This document shows, one piece after another, positions 9,401 through 19,000 of a stretch of 64,000 bases of DNA. How positions within the stretch are numbered: the first letter of the stretch is position 1; the number at the start of each line of letters is the position of its first letter. Made by a program: the position numbers and the translations under genes. Source of the stretch: Planctomycetes bacterium syqfu (GTDB lineage: Bacteria; Planctomycetota; Phycisphaerae; Phycisphaerales; Phycisphaeraceae); the NCBI GenBank assembly GCA_020974905.1, contig CP087563.1:6200001-6264000 (forward strand). Reading direction: 5' to 3'. A model generated the notes under the pieces. It did no database searches. It was not told the origin of the DNA and saw only the letters and a list, made by a program, of their open reading frames with translations.

Positions 9401-9800
9401 GGCTTCAGGTTCAACGATCTATATAGATGACGATGCTGCAGGGGCAGGTTGGTTTATTGATACCACGCCGAACCTTAGCGAAGAATACACATGGTCCGAG
9501 CAGCAGCAAACCTGGATCGCCTTGCCAAATACCCAGGCCAGCCAGGGCGTTGACCTGTTAACGGTTCTGACACACGAAATCGGACATACGCTCGGGCTTG
9601 AGGATGTGGCAGACGATGCCCAGTCTTCTGAGCCTGATTCGATCATGACCGATACACTTGCAATAGGTGTCCGCCGCACGGTTCAGACACCTGATCGCAC
9701 GACCCTCGAGGCGTTGGCAATCAACAGTCTCAATGGGGTTGGAGAGAGCCGATTACCGCAATGGTTGTTAAAAAACTATCAATTACAAGTGGTTGATTGA
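6393..9800 (+). CDS. Very large secreted planctomycete surface protein: Ig-like, SdrD_B-like, EF-hand and metzincin-like domains
   Basis: 1,135 aa from ATG 6393. GTG 6432, after a purine-rich GAGAGAG, or ATG 6450 are alternatives, because 6393 lies in a predicted RNA structure. A basic N-terminus leads to LESRQMLS near residue 65, the planctomycete LEPRxLLS-type export motif. In order: unrecognised beta-rich region; a bacterial Ig-like repeat (NDRTPTITGTVIDQTLDTM, about 390-490); an SdrD B-like domain (GSIYVDENFDGAYNAGDGDA, about 615-720); paired dockerin-like EF-hands (GDVNFSEFVGIDDVF and DLNKDGFADIQDVF, about 868-925); and a C-terminal domain with HEIGHTLGLED near 1060 and SIMTD after it. 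That resembles a matrixin or reprolysin zinc site with Asp in place of the third His. It is probably cell-surface bound, calcium binding, and proteolytic or adhesive. Confidence 0.82.
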   Translation: MNRPRFEPVERVHVRLNKMPRIRTKLRSLMTRVLRRCGLDEQSVGRRRLNARRAAYIQPLESRQMLSVAIEMVVNPTGSPSAYVVDGSDVYASQADSFSIDFYVTSNEGTPNNTLYSFDLNLTGTDTDIILDEWLRNTALFPNTAGDVFNFSDDTVDDAASDYFVSAATVGLDDRDTLDKTDAGDFSGWYIGSLELTLPSTVGDYVLTFTSTADDQPSLITHTVTDGVVETSSPDVNALTFHVVEAATLSIEDLPDLTGDADIASTFGSIDITTTNVDGAELSLSDFTLVHVVNGVETIVISDLDNDTNTDNDWEDFAGISLVDAGGGVYQITGLDDVIELADGDYTLTAVAAGIMNNAGVPLIADAEELFEVDSAVPQVTVNDQTTNDRTPTITGTVIDQTLDTMSITISHANDLTFASQTFTLANGDFTIDGNGNWTLDGSKLSALEGGTYDVRVVAVDEVGQTTDETYEDKLLIVDAYENDDSDSDAPSNLVDGSRHYNLSIHESGDVDWKSFVLGADADVLVLGNVISGDEITVNYYLYNSVNDSIPQTPNYTFTSASGTLSQTISGMTAGTYYIEISSTGDGNSDGTAGVVYNYNFVTGIEADLSNSISGSIYVDENFDGAYNAGDGDALDLTAWNGGLGVLVELYAMNDLDNPVDSVYSTDGSYTFSNVISDTYRVRIQLPDGTFQTTSNPADILLDGAVDETNVDFGLRDVEVADEYLFYNNSVYDGNNASANSNDDNAIDTSKQALHQGETATSVNITANEDGVNGIMFDVIGLQTGSLSAGDFSFKMGNDNTPDDDWTAAPTPASITIREGEGVNGSDRVTIIWSDGDIADTWLEVKVLAGGSVGLAEDWAFYFGNNIGDVNFSEFVGIDDVFDIWNNRATSSGPQQATSYIYDLNKDGFADIQDVFVAWNNRKSSATYAGLQKITPVSGSPMMLAEGESTDADTQAVSQSEVQQMLAYAITNWQATLADTGLVWAADQVQVQVVDLGGQYLGLASGSTIYIDDDAAGAGWFIDTTPNLSEEYTWSEQQQTWIALPNTQASQGVDLLTVLTHEIGHTLGLEDVADDAQSSEPDSIMTDTLAIGVRRTVQTPDRTTLEALAINSLNGVGESRLPQWLLKNYQLQVVD

Positions 9801-9850
9801 TAAAATCTTTTGAATCGGTCCAAGTACCTGCCAATCGTCTCAAATGACTT

Positions 9851-9880
9851 TTGACGCTTAATAGGGTACTTGGGTATGAT
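9851..9880 (+). promoter_or_regulatory. Sigma-70-type promoter for the giant autotransporter-like gene
   Basis: TTGACG (9851-9856), an 18-bp spacer, and TATGAT (9875-9880). The -35 and spacer length equal those of the upstream surface-protein promoter. The predicted start near 9887 leaves a leader of about 136 nt. Confidence 0.6.
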
Positions 9881-9886
9881 GTCAAA

Positions 9887-10022
9887 ACCTCTGTCTGATG
9901 ATGGGGGGCATTTTTCGTCCGGGCTATGGGGTTCGGGGCTAATCAATGAGTGAAGTCGAGCGACTGGTCCATGGGATGGACACAGGTCGTGCAAGGGTGA
10001 GACTACTGTAAGGATCGCGATT
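9887..10022 (+). promoter_or_regulatory. Structured leader of the giant surface-protein gene
   Basis: The clearest fold is at about 9958-9987: CGACTGGTCCAT pairs with ATGGACACAGGTCG around a GGG loop with two bulged As. G-rich segments lie upstream. No known RNA family was recognised. No other gene fits here. Confidence 0.3.
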
Positions 10023-13000
10023 GTGAAATACATTTCAGCATTAACGGCTCTATTATTTCTAGTCAGTGGCAATTTGGTCAATGCGGCATCGCCCGTGATT
10101 GATGCAGGCACGCATGTGCTTATCGCTGACTCGCAAACCGGGCAGGACATCATCATTGTGATTTCCGATGATGACGATGAACTGGTCAAAGGTTGGCAGC
10201 CTGCGATTCAAATTGGCGATGGTGCCACCGGCCCACTTGTCACTTACACCGAAGAGCGAACCGGCACGATCTTTGAAACCGAGAACGCGATCCTGGCTGA
10301 CGTCACGCCTGATGATGATGACACCGGAAGCGGTGAACCGGATGCCGCACGTTATGTGACCGGCGATGTTGGTTTTATTGACAACGATCACTCGGTTGTT
10401 GCAAATGGAACATTAATCACCCTGACCATCACCACCGACGGTATCACCTCCGGTCGCTTTGGCATCACCATGACCGACATCACCTTGCCCAACACCAACG
10501 TCGTGAGCACCAAGCTCTTTGACGGTACCGGTAACCAGATCAACGACGCAACGATCAATGATGGTCAACTCGTCATTGGTAACAATCCCCTTGTGATCTG
10601 GAGCGGTGACGACAACGCCAATAACACCAATTTCACCAACGACCGCAACTGGTTGCACATGGCTGCACCCGAAGCGGGCGACACCATTCAGTTCTCCGGC
10701 AGCACCGGCACGACCGTGAACATGGACCAGACGGCCAACACGGCGTATCACAGCATCACTTTTGATAACACGGCTCAGGGATTCATTCTCGACGGTAATG
10801 CCATTGGTATTGATGCTGGTGGTTCCATCACCAACAACTCGACATTGCAGGGCAGCCATGACTTTGGTGAAGGTCCTGAAGCCTTTGGCCAACTGCTTCA
10901 GATGGACATCAAAGCCTCGGGCGATTTGACGCTTGATGCTGCTGCCGGCGACCTGACTTTTGATGACAGCAATATCTCCCTGACCGGATCGAGCACCCTG
11001 ACCATTGACGGTGGGGCAGGCACCACGGTGGACATCCTCAGCAATATCCTGGGATCATCTGCAATCGTCGATGTGCAAACCTCGGGCGACCTGATTCTCG
11101 CGGGTACCAACACGTTCATGACCTTGAACATCAACGGCGGTACCACGGAGTTTGAAGGTGGTAACGCCATGTCCGATACCGGCAGTGTCAATCTTAATAA
11201 CGGGACACTCACCTTTGCGTTTGATGATGCAGCCTACAACGGCGGCGTGGGGGGAAGCCTCTCGGATAGCAACGAAACCGTTGGCAATATCAATACGGCC
11301 TCAGGAACCACCATCAATCTCCAGAATTCAATCCTGCAAATCCAAGGCACCAGCAACATGACACTCGCTGGCACCATCACCGACAATGCCAATCCCGGTG
11401 ATGCGGATGCTGATGGTTATTTTGAAATCGGTACGGCAGGTGGTGTGGCAGTCAACACCGATGCGCAGGTCACCTTCTCGGGGACCAATGATTACAATCT
11501 GGTCACCATCATCGGTAACAACGGCAACGGTTCGAGCATCTTCGGTGCGACGGATACCGCGCCGACCGTGGTCATCACCAGCAACGATTCACTGGGCAAC
11601 GGCTTGATCCTGCTTAACAATGGTACATTGGCCCACAATGACACCGGTGTCACCTACACCTTTGACAACAACGTGGACCTTTATGGTGATATCACCTTCG
11701 ACGGTAACTTCACGTTTACTGATCAATTCAACATGGATACCGAAGCAGGTGATGAAGCTTACGGTGCAGACACCACCAGCACGTCACGCACCGTGACGAT
11801 TGCAGATGGACACACTGTCACTGTCTCAGGTCCGGTCGACGGTACAAAGAAGGTGATCAAGGACGGCAACGGTACCATGGTCTGGTCCGGCAACAATGCG
11901 GATGGCACTTTCTCCGGGGACATTGATGTTAATGATGGTATCTTCCTGATCTCCGGCAATACCAGTGCAGCTGGTGATATCACCATCAACAACGGTGGTA
12001 CCTTCCAGGCCAGCGGTGGCAGTGCCGTCAACGATACCAAGACCGTCGACGTCAATACGGGTGGTGACTTCCAGATTCTCGCTGATGAAACCATCGGATT
12101 CCTGACCGGTGAAGCCGGATCGACGGTTCAAGTGCTTAACAGCAGTGTTCTGACACTCGGCGCAACCGCCGAATCCGATCTGGTCAACTCCACTTATGCG
12201 GGTGTGATCTCGGGTAATGGCGGTTTGCGGATTAATGCGGACGCTCAGGATGATCTTAACGACACGCCCCCCGGCATCGTCAGATTCACCGGTACCAACA
12301 CCTACTCCGGTGCCACTGTCATCGACTCCGGCGCACTGCTCATCGGTAACGGTGGCAGCATTGCCAGCAATGTGACGGTTGCCAACACCGGTATCCTCGG
12401 TGGTCAAGGCACGGTCAACGCTGATGTCACCGTGCTCTCCGGCGGTGAACTGACCGCGGTGGACTCAGACGATCCGACCAACGATAGCGCTGAAACCTTC
12501 AACGTCAACGGTGATGTCGACATTGAAGCGGGTGGTCGGATTTATTCGAACATCGGTTACATTGCTGGCTCAGCGACATACGACCAGATCAACATCACGG
12601 GCACGTTGACTTTGGCCAACGGTGCCATTCTTGATATTGAAGAACTTGCAGGCAGTTCCATGATCGCTGGTGAAGAATTCATCATCGCGACGACGACTGG
12701 TGGCGTGACCAATGCCGGGGCCAATATCGAAGAAGACATTGCAGGTTTCAGCTTCGAAGCCTCCATCGTCAATAACAACCTTGTCCTCACCTCCATGGAA
12801 CAGGTTGAGGCGGTCTGGATCGGTGGTAACGGCAACTTCTCCACCGAAGCGGATTGGGATAACGATCCCGATGGTGTTCAAAGCAACGCACAGGATTTGA
12901 TTCTGGTTTTCGAAGGTACGGGTACAGGCCAGAACTATGCGGTCAATGCTGATGAATCTCCGTATAGCAACATTGGTGGTATTGTCTTCCAGGGCGATAA

Positions 13001-16000
13001 CATCTTCACCATCACCAGTGCAGATGACACACTAGAGTTTAACGACACGTTGTCCGCTGCCATCATCAATAACACAACCAACACCCAGACCATCGAAAAC
13101 GACATGATCACCAGTTCGGTCGTTGATCTGGAAGTCAACGCTGCGTCCGGTGGCCTTGCCTTGTCCGGTGATATCACCAACAACAATCAACTGACCTTCA
13201 CCGGTGCCAACAACACCAATGCATCCGGCGTGATCTCCGGCAGTGGGGCAGTGGTCAAGAATGATGCTGGCATCCTCACCCTCACCGGCACCAACACCTA
13301 CACCGGCGATACCACGCTCAACGCGGGCACCATTGTCGTCGGTAACAACAGTGCTTTGGGTATCGGTGGCACGCTCAACATCGCAGGCGGTACCCTTGAG
13401 TCTGACGACGATGCACGTACCATTGCTAATGACACCAGCGTGACCGGGGACTTTACGGTTTCAGGCGACAATCTGACACTCAGCGGCGACATGAACCTCA
13501 ATGCCGGGACGCATACACTCACCGCCAGCAACACACAGACCACGCTTTCGGGAAGCCTCTCCAACGGTACGCTTGGTAAAAGCGGAACGGGCACAGTGAT
13601 TCTCTCCGGCGCCAACACGCTTTCGGGTTTGAATGTCAATGCCGGTGCCGTCACCGTGAGCAATGCCAACGGTTTGACCGGTATTACAGCTGTGAACCTG
13701 ACAGCGACTGGTGCTCAATTAAACATGGACGGCGTTGATTTGACCATCGACTCACTCGCCGGTGTCGCAGGCACCGTTCTGGATACGCAAGGCAACAAGC
13801 TGACCATCGACGGCAGTGCCACCACGACCTTTGCAGGTGAAATCACCAATGCCGGTGGCGGTCAACTCGAACACGCTGGCACGGGTCAATTGACGCTTTC
13901 CGGTGACAACACCTACGAAGGCACCACCACCATCTCCGACGGTACCGTTGTGATCACCGGTTCGGTCGATGGCAATGTCTATGTCAATGGCGGCACCTTT
14001 GTCATCGGAAATGACGATGCTCTGAATACTGAATCAACCTTGATCATCGGATCAGGTAATCTGCAATCGGACAATGATGCACGCGTTCTCAATGCTGGCG
14101 TGCCGATCTCGGTTGAAGGCGACTTTGCAGTGACCGGTTCCAATGAACTGACACTGGGGGCCGCGGTCAATCTCAACAGCGGGACACGCACCATCACCAT
14201 CACCGAGTCGGATCAAACCACCGCTCTGGCTGGTGTGATCTCATCGGGGGGCTTGGTTAAGTCCGGTGCTGGTCAATTGAATCTCACCGGGGCCAACACC
14301 TTCTCAGACGGATTCACACTCAATGCCGGTACCGTGGGGATTGGAAGTAACAATGCCATGGGCATCGGAACCGTCACCATCAACGGGGGAACGATTGCAG
14401 CGTTAGGTGAAGGGGAAGTTGGTAACGCCGTGACCGTCAATGCAGACTTCACCATTGCTGGTGGCGCGGACATTGATGCCGTGCTCTCCGGTGCGATTGA
14501 TCTTTCCGGCGGTGATGGCGACCATGTCATCAATGTCACAAATCCCGGATCAACTGCGTTCTCCGGCAACATCACCGGGGGTGATTTAACCAAAACAGGC
14601 AGTGGAACATTAACACTGGCTGGAACCAACGATTTTGATGACACCCTCACAGTGACCGAAGGTTCGCTGAACCTGCTTTCCACTGGTGCCACCAGTGACA
14701 ATGACAACCTGACGGTCAGCGATACCGGTTCGGTTGCCATCAATGCGGATACCACCATTAACGCATTGGATAGCTCGGGCTCCGGCAATATTACCATGGG
14801 TGCTGGAACCACATTCACGGTCAGCAGCGGTTCAGCCAGCAATGCCATCGCAGGTGATAATACCACCACGTTGGCGAAAAATGGCTCCGGGACATTGCAG
14901 ATCGCAGGTTCGAATACGTCCTTCTCAGGCACCACCGATCTGAACGCAGGTGTTCTGGAAGTCACCAACAACAATGCGTTAGGCGATAGTGTTCTGAACG
15001 TCGATGGCGGTACACTCACCGGCACGGCCGACGGGATCGACCTGGATAACAATGTCACGCTCAACAGCGACCTGACTGTCGATCAGAACACCGGCATCGG
15101 CCTGACGCTTTCGGGGATTCTCTCCGGTGGCAACGGCTTGTTTAAAGAGGGTGATGGCGATCTGACCCTCTCCGGTGCCAACACCTTTACCGGTGATGCG
15201 GTCGTCAACGGCGGCAGCCTGGCATTGTCCGGCGGTTCTGCCATCGACGACACCGTCAAGGTGAATCTCAATGATGGCTCAGCTGACCTGACACTCAACA
15301 ACAGTGAAACCATCGGTAACCTCATCGGTGGTGGCACCGTCTCGCTGGGGAGCAACACGCTGACCATCGCCAACGCGGACGGCAGCCTCTACGGTGGCGT
15401 GATCTCCGGCACAGGTGGCCTCACACTCGATAGCACAGGTGACATCTTCATGCTTTCCGGTGCCAACACCTACACCGGGGACACCACCATTGCCGCTGGC
15501 ACACTGCTGACGGCTGGGAGCGGTGTTATCGCGGATACCAGTGACGTCAATGTCACCGGCATCTTCACGCTCGGTGGCATTGAAACCGTCGGTGATCTTT
15601 CCGGTAGCGGCACCGTCAACAACGGCGGTAACAATTTCACCTTCGGTGATGACGAAAACACCACCTTCTCAGGCAACATCTCCGGTGCTGGCGATGTGAC
15701 CTACCAGGGCTCAGGTGTCTTCACGCACTCCGGTGACAGTAACTACACCGGTGAGACCAACATCAACGGGGGGACCTTCAATGTCACCGGCACACTCGAC
15801 TCCACCGCATTGACCATCATCAACGGCGCCACGCTGCAGCTCAGCAGAGCCGGTGGCAGTTCACTGGTCGATGATGCTAACATCGAAGTGACCAACGGTA
15901 CCTTCGATGTCGACACCAATCAGAAAATCGCGGACCTGGACCAGACGGCCAACGGCACCACGGAACTCACAGGTAACCTGACCATCGAAGGTGACAATAC

Positions 16001-19000
16001 ATCCACCAGCAATATTGCAGGCAGCATCACCGGCACCGGTGATTTGAACATCAACGGCGAGACCAACGTGATTCTCGCCGGCACCAACAGTTCCACCGGC
16101 AGCACCAACGTCTCGGGTAACAATGAAAGCGAAGTTGCCAGCTACAGCATTCAAGGCACTTCCACCGCAGGCACACTCAACATCAACAGCTTTGGCGAAG
16201 TCGATCTCACCGGCACTGCTGGCGATATCAATGTCAATAACAACGGCCTGCTTCGCACCACGCAAGGTGCAGTGGACACCGCAACCATCAATGGTGATCT
16301 GACCGTCAGTGACGGCGGCACCCTTGATGTGGATATCAGCAACAACAACGGCACACTCACCAACGACGTCTACAACGTCGACGGCAACGTGAACCTGATG
16401 GCCAATTCAATCGTTGCCATCAACGATATCGGCCCCTCTGCCATCGCTTTGGGGAATGCCTTTGAATTCGTGACCTACACAGGCACCAACGACGGTGCTG
16501 CAAACATGGACCAGGTGCGTCTGCAGGAAAGCCTTTCGGACGTCGCATTCAGCATGTCCGACAATGGCAGTGGCCTGAGCCTCACGGCTATCGAAGTTCA
16601 GGACATCGTCTGGGACGGCGAAGGCAATGACGGCCTGTTCTCCACAACCACCAACTGGGATGACGATGTCAACGGCGTCACCTTCAACACCGATACCGCC
16701 AACGCCTATGACCTTGAAGGTTTCGGCCTGACGTTCTCCGGCAGCATGGGGGATGACGAGACCGCAATCAATGCGGATAACGGTGGCAACGGTACGATTA
16801 CCGATTACATCAACATCGCTTCGATTCAGTTTCTCGATACCACCGAATCATTCACGCTTAACGGCTTGAATTTGAACTTCATTGATGGTCAGACCACTGA
16901 CATCATCAATAACTCTTCCAACGATCATAACATCGACAACAACATCGTCACCGGTGACACCTCGATGACCATCAACGCCAATACGGCAGGCCTGGCGATT
17001 GCTGGCGATGTCACCAACAACGGTGGCATCATCGTCACCGGCGCCAACGACACCACCGTGGATGGCATCATCTCGGGGGACGGCTCAATGGCCAAGTCGG
17101 GTAGCGGTACGCTGTCGCTTACGCAGGCCAATACCTACACCGGTGGCACGACACTCACCGCTGGCACCATCGACTTGAGCAACGATGCAAGTTTCGGTAC
17201 CGGCGCCTTGGCACTTAACGGTGGTACCCTCCAAGCAAACGGTGCTCGCAGCATCAACAACGCAACCACCATCGGTGGCAACGTTACCTTTGACGGTGAC
17301 GATATGGACTTCACTGGAGGTGTGAATCTGGGAAGCAGTGGCTCAAGCCGTACGCTTACCATGGACGACGGTACCGACGTGACTTTCTCCAATGTCCTCT
17401 CCGGTTCCAACAACCTCATCAAGAATGGTGACGGTGGCCTGACCCTCTCAGGCGAAAACAGTCACACCGGTGACATCACCGTCAATGACGGCAACCTCAC
17501 ACTTACCGGCAATGCTGCCATGGGTGATGCTGCCTTGTTGACCGTCAACGATGATGGCGATACCAACACCGGTTTGGTGACAGTCACAGATGACGAAACC
17601 ATCGGCGGTTTGGCTGGCAATGGCAATGTCGATATTGATGACAACCTGCTGACGCTGGCTGGCTCGCAGACCACCACCTTCAGCGGTGTGCTCTCCGGTG
17701 CTGGCGGCAATGTGACCTTCTCTGGATCCGGCGTTCAGATGCTGGCAGGTGACAACACTTACACCGGTGACACCACGGTCAGTGGTACCGCGACCGGCAC
17801 CTTGTCGATCACCGGCAGTGTTGATGGCAATGTTGTTCTTCAGGATGGTGACGGCACGTTGCTTCTTGGAGATGATGCCATTGACAGTGCAAGTAACCTC
17901 AACATCCAGGGCGGTAATCTCGGTGCTGCCGAAGCTGGTGCAACCCTTAACAGTAGTACCGATCTGTCGGGCGATCTGACTTTCGTCGGCACCAACGATA
18001 TGACATTGGCAGGTGCCGTTGATTTAAACAGTGGCACGCGCAGCATCGACATCACTGACACCGGCGTGCTGACCGTCAGTGGTGATATGAGCAACGGTCA
18101 AATCGTCAAGAATGGTGCAGGTGAACTGCTGCTTTCCGGCGACAACGCCATGGCTGATACCTTCACCAAACCCGGCGTCCAACTCAATGCAGGACAACTG
18201 ACCCTCGGCAGCGATACCGCATTGGGCGCTGGCTCATTGCATGTCACCGGCGGTACCATCGCTTCAAACAACAACCTGCGTATGGTTGCCAACGCCATGG
18301 CCGTCTATGGTGACTTCAGCTTTGCAGGCAACAACCTTGAAATGTCCGGCGATATCTCGCTGCGTGATAACTCCAATATCGCTGGCACGGATACGGATCA
18401 CACCGTGACCGTCAACAACCAGACCACGCTTTCCGGTGACATCACCGGCGGTGATCTGGAGATTGCCGGTAGCGGCACCCTGATTCTCTCAGGTGACAAT
18501 GACTTTGTCACCGGCGTGACCGTCACCTCAGGCACTTTGAGCATCGACAGCATCGATGCCTTGGCAGACAATGACAGCCTGACCATCAATGGTGGCACCG
18601 CTGATATCAATGCAGCCATCACAGTCTCCGATCTCTCGGGTACCGGCGGCACGCTGAACCTTGATGCGAATCTGACCGTCAGTGATGACACCAGCAACAC
18701 GCTGGCTTCAACCATCACCGGTGCAAGCGACCTGATCTTAAACGGTACCGGCACACAGACCATCAGCGGTGACAACTCTGGCTTCTCCGGTGACACCATA
18801 CTTAGCTCAGGCACCACCGTCGCCGGTTCCGATACCGCCTTTGGTACGGGAACCATCATCGCAAACGGTGGCACACTTCGCTCCGGTGAAACCGCTGTGT
18901 CTCTGGACAACGATATCACGCTTGACGCTGACACCACTTTCCGTGGTGGCTCGCAAATGACTTTGGCCGGTGACATCACCGGTAACAGCACCTTCACCAA

